DNA of 64,000 nucleotides from contig JBBELK010000329.1 in NCBI GenBank assembly GCA_037783545.1, positions 5,222,501-5,286,500 on the forward strand. The letters run 5' to 3'. Positions 40,165 to 51,439 of this stretch are shown here, piece after piece. The position numbers were made by a program, and so were the translations under genes. The number at the start of each line of letters is the position of its first letter. Position 1 is the first letter of the stretch. The stretch comes from Henricia sp. BOLD:AAB3569. Its lineage: Eukaryota > Echinodermata > Asteroidea > Spinulosida > Echinasteridae. The notes under the pieces are model-generated. The model saw only the letters and a list, made by a program, of their open reading frames with translations. It was not told the DNA's origin and did not search any database.

Positions 40165-41640
40165 AATCTGAATTTCTGGAATTGCTCGGATAGAATCCTT
40201 CAGAACAATTGGTGAAAACAAAAATATTCACAAAATGTGCCTAAAAAGGTGCATTTTGCTACCAGGAAACTGTCGGCTAAAACATGGCCAAGCATTTGTA
40301 ATGTGCAATGTGTATTTAAGCCCTATAGATACATTGTAGATGCAGACAATGCATATGCCAAATGAATACACCAATGTACAATGCATTTGCTACATATGTA
40401 ATGTTCTCGTTCACTGGTTTTGAAAAGGTTTCCGCATAAGGAAATAACATTATTTTGTGTACACCTGTGATGTTGTGGCTTGTACATATGTACATGTAGG
40501 TACTGTGTCCAAGTCTGGGAACATTTAGGGCTAAGGCGCCGCCCCCATTGATTCCACTAACCAATCATTTTGGAGGACAGTGATGATGTCATCAGTGCTT
40601 GTGTGTGCTGTAAAGGTGCATTATTCCTGGAATAATCTTAAAATTGTACAAGATGGCCGTAACGATAATTTGATGAGTTGTTTTAAAGAAAAAAAATCAA
40701 CTTCTCAAATGTTTTGGACGATCGGGAATTGTTTATTTTGTGGGGGTACTATGCGATCGAGATTTTTTTTTTGTAAGCCTTGCCGAAAAATTATGGAGGT
40801 ACCTTTCTAAGATGTAGTACACTAGTATAGGGCATGAGTGACCCCCACCGCTCCCTACCCGCGCACCCAATGAATCTTCTAAACAGGAGATAAATCGTTG
40901 GACAGGAGATAAATCGTTATTTTTAGTTAGATTTGGGTATGAATTCCGTTCACTGGTCGCCACTAAGACGCAGAGTGTTAAATCTATGGAACAGGGCAGA
41001 AAAAGTTAAATATTTTCAAGTAAATTGTTTAAAGGGCCCCTTATTTGGGATTTTTATCAATGAAATCTATGCTATAAATCCATTATACTCAGTTACATTC
41101 ATAAAAATCCCATTTGGAGCTTGTTTGGGGAGTTAAAACAAAGGTTTTTAGTTTTTATGCTAATGCAAATATGCATATTCATGACCAAGGTCACGATGTC
41201 ACAAGAGGCAAACACAGAAAAATCACATTCAACTGTGCACAAAAGATATCACTTTTTTGTAAAACTTCCTGGAACTTTTGTTATCCACGAGTGTTTGAGT
41301 TTGTTGTACATGTTTCCTGTTGTAAGCCTTGACGAAACTGGGGGTAGAAACTGCAGCAATTTGCCACAAGTCCAACTTGAAGTCTTATGTTTTTTCTTAA
41401 CTTTTCCCTTCTGTCTTCCTTACGTGATGCACTCCAAACAGCGCCCTCTGTCTGTGGTTTATTGCAATGAAATCTAAAAAGTTTACATCCAAATGAACAA
41501 TAGCGTGTCTTGCTGAACAAGTAATCCATCATATGAAGCAAAGATTAGGCAAAACGTTTTTAGCATGTCACAGGCCCTTTAATGTTTTTCACTCCTAAAT
41601 TCACTTCCCTTTGAATTATCAACACATTTTGGTATATTGA
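40165..41640. other. Intergenic, no recognised features
   Basis: Short open frames only; no domain signature. Scattered repeats such as GAGATAAATCGTT (twice near 40890). Confidence 0.35.
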
Positions 41641-41658
41641 GTCATTATAAGGAGAATA

Positions 41659-41763
41659 AGGCCTTTTTTCAAATCTCGACTTGGGCTCAGGCTCGGGCTC
41701 CAGCTCCATGTAAACCACATGGAGCCGGAGCCCGAGCCCAAGTCGAGATTTGGAAAAAGGCCT
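41659..41763. repeat. Strong hairpin with about 50-bp arms
   Basis: Arms AGGCCTTTTTTCAAATC through GGGCTC-rich sequence to CTCCATGT and inverse, loop of about 5 nt, about one mismatch per 20. Could be a foldback MITE or small-RNA precursor. Confidence 0.8.
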
Positions 41764-42021
41764 AAATGGCGACCAGTAAACGGAATTCTTTCCAGATTTT
41801 GTACAGAGAATTTGTACATGACGTCACGCCACAGTACGATGGAATAACCACAAGAGGGCAGGATCACGAGCCAACCAGTGCAAAGTTTGATTTTGACTGT
41901 AATATGACATTTGTGACATGTGTAAAGTCACTACATAAATATTGGCTCTGTATTCTCTGTACAAAATCTACGATTTATTTTGAAGCGAAGATCTTACCAA
42001 ACATGTAAAAGTAGCAACTTT

Positions 42022-42447
42022 AGTAAACTGACGGTATTTTTTTCATATACATTGAACACGGATTTGGGTAAATTTATATATTAGAATCGATAGCTTATTC
42101 AATTCTAAGATATACTTCCCACTGACACTTCCGTCGCAAATGTTGCATTTCTGAGATAAATAAATGATAAAATTACTGCATAAAGTAATGCACAAAATGA
42201 CGCGGCGAGCGGTCTGTGCGTAAGCGCGACAACAGAGGGCGCTGCGCGCGCGCGTGAATGGTTATCTTGTGCACTAACTGAAGGCAATTTTTGAAGAAGA
42301 AAACGTCATTTTTCTACAGAAAAGCAACATTTGCGACAAAAGTGCAAGTGGGAAGTATATCTTAAAATTACATTATGTGTTGATTCCAGGAGGTAATTTC
42401 TTTAAAATCTTTGTTCAATGTATACGAAAAAAATACCAAACTGACAA
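42022..42447. mobile_element. Nested foldback elements
   Basis: Outer arms GGTATTTTTTTCATATACAT and inverse near 42425. Inner element 42107-42366 has arms AAGATATACTTCCCACTG and inverse with GCAACATTTGCGAC. Confidence 0.65.
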
Positions 42448-43359
42448 ACAATAGAGGGCGCTGTGGTATATTATTTCAGCGACGGTAGCTCATTTAAGCT
42501 ACCGTGCCTAGAACGAGCCGCTGTCCCTAACCTGGTAAAATGACTTGGTTAGAGATCCCGTTTGTTTGGAGCCACGTTTTTGATAGGAAAAAAATTGTTT
42601 TACTGAAAGTATCGGCTTTAATAACATCAATTTCATTATAAAATAACAGCCGATACTTTCAGTATCTGGAAGTAGGCCCATCTCAAACATTATAGCATGA
42701 CTCGTTTTTCAGAAAGTTACAGACTTATTTAACCGAACGACGTAAGGACGTCACGTTGGCCTACCTTTCAACTGCACTGGCGCTGGCTTTTTCAGCTCCG
42801 CCTCCGACAAACAATGTCCGACCAAGTCAGTACAGGCCTAAGTGTTTCAGTATACTATATAATATGGCAAAGAAAAAAGTAAGATCAAGCATAAGTTTAC
42901 GAAATCATGTCGCTCACAATTCACCAGATGTTCTGTACTTGGACTGGTGGAACATATTTAGACCTAAATGTTAAAAAACATCACTTTTTGTGTCGCTCAA
43001 GTTCCGGAAGTAAAGTTTTAGTTCTTTTACTGCACGCATTTCCTTGTCGCATTTCCATATCTAAACACTAGCGGGCGTACCGGGGTAGACTGGTCTCCAA
43101 TCCACATATTCAACATACGATCGTACCTTGCACGATCATCTCCAGGCCAGGAGTGACTCGAGGAAGCTAATCGAACACACCTCTCAGCTTGAACTAGACG
43201 CGCGTCAGATACTGAGAAAGAAACTCGACGTGAATACATTTTCACTCATAATATTATAGACCCGAGGGGGATAGACGCGCACTAGTGACCGAATTTAATA
43301 TACCACTGTCATATAATACGCTTCTGTCGAAGTCCAAACCATAATAATAATGTAAGAGT

Positions 43360-43600
43360 TGCACTTGTTAAACACACTTGCTCCATCCTTCGGAAGGGAT
43401 GTAAAGTCGTTGGTGCAGTGGTATAGGTAACGCTTTTTAAAGGTCCAGAGCGTTTCTTCGTGAAGAGAAAGGGGATTCCCCGGTGTCTCTCAAGCTGGCC
43501 GTTTCTAATTCTCCTCTTGGGTTTCCTCACGCTTGCGAGCGACAGCGCAATTAAATGGGCACTTTTGAGGAATGTTTCAGTACCAGAAAGAATCCGAGGC
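43360..43600 (+). mobile_element. SINE body, head-truncated
   Basis: CATCCTTCGGAAGGGATGTA and GGTTTCCTCACGCTTGCGAG match 53000-53332 and 63225-63297; ends at an inserted B-type element. Confidence 0.6.
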
Positions 43601-43604
43601 AGTA

Positions 43605-44090
43605 TACATGATTGGTATCTCGAAGAATCGGAAATGTTCACAGATTTACACATAACTTACACAATATAAACATGATGACGGCAGAAAACTTCCCCTGAAA
43701 TGGTTTTGTCTGAAGTGCTATAGTCTTTGAAAAATGAGAAAAACAATTAATTTTTCGTCTCGCGAGACGTAAATTCACTTCGCCCCAAAATCATTTCGCC
43801 CAAGTGCCATTTCGTCCCAAATCACTTCGTCCAAACACGACCTTGCCCAAATGCCACTTCGCCCCAAAACCACTTCGTGCACAGGCCGTGGTTCAGGGCG
43901 AAATGGTTCAGGGCGAAGTGGGTTTGGGGCGAAATGACTGCAAATCCTTTTTTGACTGTTTTCTCAAAAGTTAGACGAAGTACGGAGCTGGTTTTTGCTC
44001 AGGTCGGTTTTAATCATGCATATCTTCAATCACACAGGGGGATAAAACTATTTGTAACAGTTTACCAATTATTTATACTATCTTTTAATA
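43605..44090. mobile_element. B-type TTAA element, copy B2
   Basis: Ends GGCAGTATACATGATTGGT and CTATCTTTTAA; interior GTTCAGGGCGAAATGG units. Inverted relative to 48757-49280. Confidence 0.65.
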
Positions 44091-44370
44091 ATGATGATAT
44101 GATGTCTTTTGTTTCTTGGCTATTGACCCCTTTCGAACACGTGCAAATACGCCATTTTGGGAGTCAAATAATGCTGAGTCATTGTGGAAGCGATGTGCGT
44201 GCGCGTTGTGTGTGTCTCTGGTGGGCGTATCGCGGTTTAGTTCACCAATGGGAGCCTCAGCATAGCGCGTTACGCGCGCTATGGACACACACAACGCGCA
44301 CGCACATTGCTTCCACAACGAAGCGGCATTGTTTTTCTCCCAAAATGACGTCATTGGCACGAGCTCAATA

Positions 44371-44640
44371 GGCCGTATTCCTGAACGCGTGAGGGCGCTG
44401 TCAAATGATCTGCGCCCATTGCGCGTTGTGTTCGAACACAAAACGCGCTACGCGCGCACGCCTTCCAGACGTCTATTTTGAATGGAAATCTGTGCGCGCG
44501 CCACGGGCCTGCGCGCTCCGCGTACGCGATTTTTCCCCACATACGTATGCACGTACTCCCACTTTTCTACTGTCGTCTATATGGACATTTTCCCCCAAAT
44601 CACCTTGTTCGAGCGCCCTCCCGCGTTCAGGAATACGGTC
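44371..44640. mobile_element. GGCCGTATTCCTGAACGCG MITE
   Basis: Ends GGCCGTATTCCTGAACGCGT and inverse GAATACGGTC, TA on both sides. Abuts the next element. Confidence 0.7.
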
Positions 44641-44644
44641 TATA

Positions 44645-44985
44645 CACCAATCCGGTAACTAAGATCTCCTCCCTGCATATCCGCCATAGCTAGCTGGGGG
44701 ACGTCCAGTGCATGCTATGGGCTGTGCGTTTTGTGTTGCTGTTAGAACGAAAAGCGCTCATCCATTACATGCACGAACGAGCCTCCTTCGCGTATACGCG
44801 ACGCGCCCGCCTTTGCGTACACGCGACGCGCCCGCCTTCGCGTGCACACAACCCTACAAAGACGCGCAACTTGTTCGAAGTAAACAAATGCAGCTTCAGC
44901 AACAACAAAAACATACAGTTCATTCAGTGGAAGACCCCAGCTATGGCGGATGTACAGGGAAGAAGACCTTATTACCGGATTGGTG
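44645..44985. mobile_element. CACCAATCC-ended MITE, copy 2
   Basis: Same ends and TATA flanks as 4278-4639; two copies of the internal GC-rich unit against three there. Confidence 0.75.
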
Positions 44986-45261
44986 TATACCTTTGCCAAG
45001 GTTCCCCAAAAGCGTTATAGAGTAGTGGTGCCACTACCCTTTCACATTCAGAGCTTCCAACAATATTCTTAGAGAATATTGATTTCTGAGCTCTCAGACA
45101 TTATTGATACTTGTAGACAATGAAACTAATAAAATACAATGAACGAAATGAAAACTCCAGAAATCCTCTGTTTGTATCGTGGCAGTATCACAGTATCGGA
45201 TGGCGAAAGTGAACAGACAACGTATATGTAATCTCGAATATGTTTTACCACAACGCTTTAA

Positions 45262-45393
45262 AGGCACAGGCTCGTCAGCAATGCGCGCCCGCCAAATTCG
45301 TGCTCGAAACACGCAGCTCCATGCCTTTGCTATGGAGCTGCGTATTGCGTGGCACACATTTGGCGGGCGCGCATTGCTGACGAGCCTGTGTCT
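45262..45393. mobile_element. AGGCACAGG-type TTAA MITE, copy A3
   Basis: 132-bp palindrome flanked by TTAA (45258-45261, 45394-45397). Confidence 0.85.
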
Positions 45394-45399
45394 TTAACA

Positions 45400-46480
45400 A
45401 TTTTCTGAGGGAACTACTGCCTTCTGCATTTTCACCCCCAGCCCGAATGTGCTGACGGTCGAAATGACGTTGACCTTCGTTAATTTGTTTATGTACACAG
45501 AAAATGTAATTAGCTAAGCCTCATTTGCTGTCAAATTAGCTGTTATACATTAGCTATTTAAAGGAGAGGGGATTTGTGTTTTACCATTTTAATTACCATA
45601 AACCGCGCTGCTACGTGGTGCACGCTATTGACTCACGTCTGGTTGCTGTATGCCATTTTTCCTACAGTGAACGCGCTGGATATTGATTCTGTACTTCACA
45701 CCTGCCGCGTGCACCACATAGCACCAATATTTTAGTCTGGTCAAGTGTATACTAAGTTTGTATGTCAAAGGAAGTATATACTAAGCACAGCGACGAGCAT
45801 GCGAAACACGAAAAAAGGGTTTATTTCAGTGATATAATTGCGCTCGTTTAGCTTGTAAACACGTGTAACACCAACTTGGATTGCAGCGTTCGATTTGCCA
45901 CCACGTGAATGATTACTAGTAGATGATTAGGTTATTTATGTCTGTGGTGGGAACTGGGAAGGCTCGGTGTAATGACGTCACCTGGCCGGTAACCGTGCGG
46001 AAGTTGCGAGCTGCAGTAAAACATTGAATCGCGACGCGAGTGTGAAAATAATGCACACTATTTATTACAAAAATAGGAGGAACATGCAGTTTACATGTAT
46101 TTTAACATTACCTTTAGGACAATTAATTTCGCGTGGCGCCGACTCCACCGTTCCTCGTTTCTTTTTAAAGTCCCGCCTGTCAACAATCTTTGACCTACTG
46201 TCCCGCGCGGCCCTCATAAGGCAACACGGTGTATCTTCCATTGTTCTCTATTCAAGATACACCTTTTTGCCTTATTATATTAGGGCCGCGCAGCATTCGT
46301 TTTGCATCCTCTGGAGGCTTCCCGGTGTAAATATTTGATATTATACACGTATTAAATGAATAATTAGTCTGTAGAAAACCACCGAAAAGGCCACCAAATT
46401 GCTCTGTCCACTTAGGCCTATTAAAGTGATCAGTCATATGACAAATGATCCGAAACGTAGGACTACGTAATTACAGTCAG
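45400..46480. other. Intergenic, no gene seen
   Basis: Contains a TGTGCACCACATAG repeat fragment (45705-45790) and a short hairpin (46218-46290, GGCCCTCATAAGGCA...). No coding signal. Confidence 0.35.
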
Positions 46481-46485
46481 TTGTA

Positions 46486-47622
46486 ATGCTACGTTTACAC
46501 CATGTCCCCGGCAGTCCCGGCGCCCCGGTAGAGGATCACCGTGGAGGCACCGGGATGAACGTAGGGGACCGGGGTGGCGAAACGTGAATGACCGTAGCTC
46601 ACCCTTGCCGCCGGCCGGTGACCGGCCAGTGAGCAGCTCTGTCAAAAATTTTGCCCCGGCAGTCCCGGCACTAATGAGAATCGTCCTGGGCCGCAGTGGG
46701 ACGGGGCTTCCGTCACAGGGCGTGACGGACCGCAGTGTGCCTTGAGTCACCGGGGTGTGGCACCGTGGGGTGCCGGGGACCTCTGATCGCCTCACGCTCC
46801 GCCACGTTTGGAAGCCCGGCACCCCACGGTCTGCCAGGGCCCGTCACGGTAGTGGCCACAGCATGGTGTGAATGCGGCCCAGTGAGTAGTCTAGGCTCTA
46901 GACGGTCATTATGTGTTGGATACCCGACTGCCGCAAGAGGGCGTAATCACGCGATAGACTCGTTCGTAGTCCTATCACCATATCGTTTTGTTGTTATTGA
47001 CTCTCGCGGCGATCGGTTTTCGGGACGGACGTTCAAAACTAAACAATAACAACGTATAGGGCCTAGACTACCCAGTGAGCTGCGGTGCGCCAAGGTGTGT
47101 GACGGTTGTTGCTCAGGGCCAGTTACGCCTCACTGCGTCGCGCTCCAGGACGAAGTGAAAACGAAGGTGTGGAGCGCACTATTTATACCCACCGGGGCTC
47201 ACGGGAGACCACCGGGTGACCACCGGGTGACCACCGGGGCGCCGCAGCAGACCCTCGCACACCGTTGGGAACGTATTGGGCCGGGACAACAAACGTGACA
47301 CGAACGGGACGGACGTGAGGCACCGCATCAGAACTTAGCAGGCCGGCCTGGAACGTGGACCCATCCGTAGTGGAACGGCGCTTGAAACGTAGCGCGCCGT
47401 CCCGGTTCCGGGCGCGCCGTCCGCCTCGCGTCCCGGAACCGGCACGGCGCGCCACGCTTTCCGTACCGGGACGTAACGCACCGTGGTAGAACGAAACACA
47501 CCGGCTCAACTAGGGCTGAGTCGAGCCAAAGTAATAAAAAGACAATAAAAGTTCCACGGCACGCCACGTTTTGGCCAAACCGGGGCGCCGGGACTGCCGG
47601 GGACATGGTGTAAACGTAGCAT
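46486..47622. mobile_element. GC-rich element with ATGCTACGTTTACACCATG ends
   Basis: ATGCTACGTTTACACCATG and inverse with about 40 bp of near-perfect terminal repeat extending into CCCCGGCAGTCCC. 1137 bp, much more GC-rich than its surroundings. Open frames inside have no recognised domain. Confidence 0.7.
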
Positions 47623-47815
47623 AAGTTAAAGGCTATCCCGATCCATTAATAATACCGATACCAATATTAAGGTTTGTTTTGCCCTTCCCGACGATACGTT
47701 GTAGTTGTTTCTCGTTAAAACAAAAGGCGGTAGAATGAGGGTGTAATTACAACAAAGCGAGGCCATTAAACGAGCAATTAAGGCTACTGTAGTTCATCAT
47801 TGTCGGTGCCTTAAT

Positions 47816-47821
47816 TATAAA
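47816..47821 (+). promoter_or_regulatory. Candidate TATA box of the C-type lectin gene
   Basis: TATAAA, 74 bases upstream of the lectin ATG. Spacing would put the start site near 47845 with a short leader. AT-rich surroundings lower specificity. Confidence 0.35.
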
Positions 47822-47889
47822 TCGAAAGACATAAAACCAAGAATATTTTTGCTTGTACAGGCATTCTTGAAACATACACTCGACTCGAA

Positions 47890-48447
47890 ATGGCACGATA
47901 CGAAATATTGGTCTTTTGGTTGGTTATTATCGAGTTGATTGCAAATTCCACGTGTCTAGCGGGAACTTGCCCGTTTTCGTGGGAGTCGGCCGGCGAGTCT
48001 TGCTACCGTGTATTGGCGGATAATACCGTGAGTTGGTACGAGGCGGCCCAGGCCTGTCGCAAGCTCGGTGGTGGCTTAGCGGTCCCCAGCTCGCAGACCG
48101 AGCAAAATGCGATCTGGAAGCTCGTGGAGAAAACAAAACCATCTGTGGATCTCTGGATCGGATGCATCCGAAAAGGAAGCGAAGATGGTGATGTGAATAC
48201 TTGGTCTTGCACCGATCCCGGCGGCAGAGTGACCGAGTATACCTCCTGGCGGTCAGGCGAACCGAACGAAGATACAAGCATTGATGTATGCGCCAGGATG
48301 ACAACGTCTAATTCGGGTAAATGGGCCGACAAACCTTGCGCTGAGCATTCCTATTTTGCCGTCTGTGAAATCATTCAAGAGCAGAAATCACCGGCTGTCC
48401 GCTGCCTCGTTGCCAATAATGAGGGCAGGTTTCAAATGAAAGCTTGA
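47890..48447 (+). CDS. Secreted C-type lectin (single CTLD), intronless
   Basis: 185-residue intact frame. Residues 1-24 form a signal peptide (hydrophobic LVFWLVIIELIA). The CTLD spans about 27-160: CPFSWESAGESCYRV is the long-form start, followed by WYEAAQACRKLGGGLAVPSS, WIG (89-91), EPN (124-126), KWADKPC and FAVCE. Expected disulfides are C27-C38, C56-C159, C134-C150, plus a possible C92-C107. EPN is the mannose/GlcNAc-type calcium-site motif; the usual WND is WAD, which may weaken calcium or sugar binding. A 25-residue tail (IIQEQKSPAV...QMKA) follows. In this family such proteins are extracellular sugar-binding or immune factors. It lies alone between two RPTP genes on the opposite strand. 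Being intronless, it could be a retrocopy; no poly-A tract or TSD is visible. Confidence 0.88.
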   Translation: MARYEILVFWLVIIELIANSTCLAGTCPFSWESAGESCYRVLADNTVSWYEAAQACRKLGGGLAVPSSQTEQNAIWKLVEKTKPSVDLWIGCIRKGSEDGDVNTWSCTDPGGRVTEYTSWRSGEPNEDTSIDVCARMTTSNSGKWADKPCAEHSYFAVCEIIQEQKSPAVRCLVANNEGRFQMKA

Positions 48448-48607
48448 TTTGGACAATCGCCGCGTTCTTGGGACTGGTAGAACGATTCAACTGAACTTGA
48501 TTCCAGGGCATGATTTGCATCGCGTACAAGGGTAGAGCAGATATGAAAAAAACACTTACGACCGTTTCATACTGGCGCACCAAAGCGACTCGAGTTGCTC
48601 CGACTCG

Positions 48608-48613
48608 ATTAAA
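48608..48613 (+). terminator. Candidate polyadenylation signal (ATTAAA) of the lectin gene
   Basis: ATTAAA variant hexamer about 160 bases after the stop; no other close hexamer was noticed. Weak by itself. Confidence 0.25.
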
Positions 48614-48756
48614 ATTTGGTTTTAGACAGGCGTTCTTATATTATAATGCGAGCCGTGCGCACACTAAAAATCGACGTCTGAAAGCAAGTCGCTCTTCAGT
48701 CGTTCTGACCGACTGGAACAGTCGATTGTTTTACTTCTGGCGAACTTCGAACTTAA

Positions 48757-49280
48757 AGATAGTATACATGACTGGTAAACTGTTTCAAATAGTTTTATCC
48801 CCCACGTGTGGTTGAAGATATGCATGATTAAAACCAACCTGAGCAAAAACCAGCTCCGTACTTCGTCTAACTTTTGAGAAAACAGTCAAAAAAGGGTTTG
48901 CAGTAATTTCGCCTCAAAACCATTTCGCCCTGAACCACGGCCTGTGCACTAATTGGTTTTGGGGCGAAGTGGCATTGGGCGATGTAGTGTTTGGGCGATG
49001 TATAGTGTTTGGACGAAATAATTTGGGGCAAAATGGCACTCGGGCGAAGTGGTTTGGGGCGAAATGGCACTTGGCGAAATGGTTTTGGGGCGAATTGAAT
49101 TTTCGTCTCATGAGACGAAAATTTATTGTTTTACTCATTTAAAGACTGTAGCACTTCAGACAAAACCATTTCAGGGGAAGTTTTCTACGGTCATCATGTT
49201 TATATTGTGTAAGTTACTAGTAGGTGTAAATCTGTGAACATTTCTGATTTTCGAGATTACCAATGACGTATACTGCCTTT
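48757..49280. mobile_element. B-type TTAA element, copy B3
   Basis: Ends TTAAAGATAGTATACATGAC and ACGTATACTGCCTTTAA. Interior alternates TTTGGGGCGAAATGGC units. Confidence 0.7.
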
Positions 49281-50105
49281 AATTCAAATTTCTGGGATAA
49301 TTTGGTACGGCGCGACTCTGGTGCGCCAGTATGAAATTATAAGTGTCTATTCGTTTAAAAATATTTGCATGCATTGTAATTTTAAAAAAAGGTAATTCTC
49401 AGCACTATGTATTCGTTTTATGCTATTTTTGCCAGGCGTTCGCAATTTAAAAGTTGCCAAGTTATATTGCCATAGACTACTAAAGTGAAAACGTCACCGG
49501 TTGTCTTTTACCACAAGGTTACTGGGCCTACACTAAAAACCAGTGAACTGTTTCTCTGCGCTTCATCAATGGGAGTTTCAGATTACCAACGAATGTTTAG
49601 ACCCAATTATCACAACTGACGTCACACCTTTGCATTCTATTGCAGAAAAATAACTGACATTTTTGACCGTCTTGTAAATCCGCCAAAAGGCCGTCTTTTT
49701 AATTACTTCCGAGCACTCATTTTGCACTTATTTTAAGAAAATATGCAATAATTTTTGAAAGAAAACGATACTGTACATAACTGCAATTTCGCACGTCGCT
49801 AAATTCTTAGAATATTGTTCTAAATATAGTAAAATTTAAATCTGTAGAAAGTTGTACTTGATACATATCGTTTTCGAACGTTTGCAACAATACTGTTTTT
49901 GCTTTATTTTACAAATACGTGGTTCTGCTAAGCGCATGGAGTAAGCTAACTGCATCTAGACAAAATGCTCAGGTTCATTAGGCCTGTACTAACAAGATAT
50001 AGCAAGAATTGTGGCAAACGCGTGCAGTTTTACCTCCCTTGTTTACAAAAACAATTGGCATTATGTTGTATTATACATGTATATAACACATTTCATAGAT
50101 AAATT
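49281..50105. other. Intergenic, no recognised features
   Basis: AT-rich unique-looking sequence; no coding frame or repeat recognised. Confidence 0.35.
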
Positions 50106-50108
50106 TAA

Positions 50109-50394
50109 AGGCCTTTGTATCATTTGCAAGATAAAACGTTTTACAGATTCGTGGAATAAGAAAATTGGTAAACTAACCTGAAGAAATTCTAAAAACCTAT
50201 ATATGGATTTTGTGTACAAGTGAATGGTAACAGGACTTTTTTGGAAAACCACCTTCGGTTGTAAATGTCCAGCATGAAATACAATTTTGGACGAAATAAA
50301 TACATGTGGTGTTTGTTACCATTGCTACAACACTTTGAGTAATACTCATGAAAAACAAAATTTGGTCATTGCAAATGATACAATTAATGGGCCT
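50109..50394. mobile_element. AGGCC-type TTAA MITE
   Basis: TTAA both sides, ends AGGCCTTTGTATCATTTGC and inverse GGGCCT. 286 bp. Confidence 0.75.
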
Positions 50395-50547
50395 TTAAAT
50401 GAAACCCCAGTCAATAATTTGTGCAACACTGCAGACTGATGCAGAAACGTTTATGCTCCGCCCCCGTAGATTACACCGACCAATCACAATTAAATGATTG
50501 TGCATATGTGCTGCTCTGTGGGTGGGGCTTAATTGATTGGTCTATTT

Positions 50548-50755
50548 GATTTGCATATTAAAACAGACAAATTGCATATTCAAACATGAATTTGCATATT
50601 CAAAAATGGCAATTTGTATATTTAAAAAAAGACAATTTGCATGTTCAAATAGATCGATTTGCAAATTCAAAGTACAAATTTGCATATTTAAAGAACAAAT
50701 TTCATATTCAAATAGACCAATTTGCATTTTTAAAGATAATGATTTACAAAGGAGT
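50548..50755 (+). repeat. Degenerate ~22-bp tandem repeat rich in ATTTGCAT
   Basis: About nine units of CAATTTGCATATTCAAATAGA type. ATTTGCAT-like octamers recur in most units. Both-strand open frames here are repeat artefacts. Confidence 0.8.
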
Positions 50756-51084
50756 ACCAGACTATTTATAAATGTACGTGTAGCCGTTTAAGTGATGTTA
50801 TAACAAATAAAAATTGCAGCATTTATATACATGTAGCGCTCTTACAAGAGATATTTCAACATTTTACATACACCGCCTAAACATCGAGATACATAGACGA
50901 GTGGCGCCTTCCTTAGCCAAGCCAGAAACACCGGGGGAAGGACCCTTAATTCTCTTTTTAAACAATACTATGGGATCTTTCAAGTAAATTACACAATGCA
51001 CTGGACCTAAGGCTTTACATCCCACACTGAAGGATGTAGCAAATGTGGTTGAGTGCCTTGCTCAAGGGCACTGGGACAATCGTG

Positions 51085-51350
51085 GGAATATCTGAGGAAT
51101 ATCTGAGGAATATCCGAGGAATATCCGAGGAATATCCGAGGAATATCCGAGGAATATCCGAGGAATATCCGAGGAATATCCGAGGAATATCTGAGGAATA
51201 TCTGAGGAATATCTGAGGAATATCTTGGGATAAACCTGGAATTATCTTGGGATAAACCTGGAATTATCTTGGGATAAACCTGGAATTATCTTGGGATAAA
51301 CCTGGAATAATCTTGGGATAAACCTGGAATAATCTTGGGATAATCCTCGA
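51085..51350 (+). repeat. Two adjoining minisatellites downstream of gene 2 stop
   Basis: About thirteen units of GAATATCCGAG (11 bp, 51085-51225), then about six units of CTTGGGATAAACCTGGAATTAT (22 bp, to 51350). They begin 15 bases past the stop and so lie in the probable 3' UTR. Confidence 0.9.
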
Positions 51351-51364
51351 CTATTAAGACATGA

Positions 51365-51439
51365 CTACAGCAGGTTGTCGTAATGTCGGAAACGCTGAAT
51401 ATGTTGGGCAATGACCTCGTAACACAGAAGGTATTGTTC
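51365..51439 (-). CDS. Gene 2 last exon and stop
   Basis: 75-nt coding exon, EQYLLCYEVIAQHIQRF ending DNLL-stop. EQYxxCYEV is the terminal helix of RPTP D2, so the protein ends 16-18 residues later with no tail. Minisatellites begin about 15 bases past the stop. Confidence 0.92.
   Translation of the reverse strand, partial: EQYLLCYEVIAQHIQRFRHYDNLL

Noticed and set aside
46463..47606. Several 90-120-codon frames in both strands of the GC-rich element
   Set aside because: High GC removes stop codons; terminal repeats create mirrored frames; no domain recognised.
50537..50791. 84-codon frame (CIFK repeats) and its antisense partner
   Set aside because: Produced by the ~22-bp tandem repeat on both strands.
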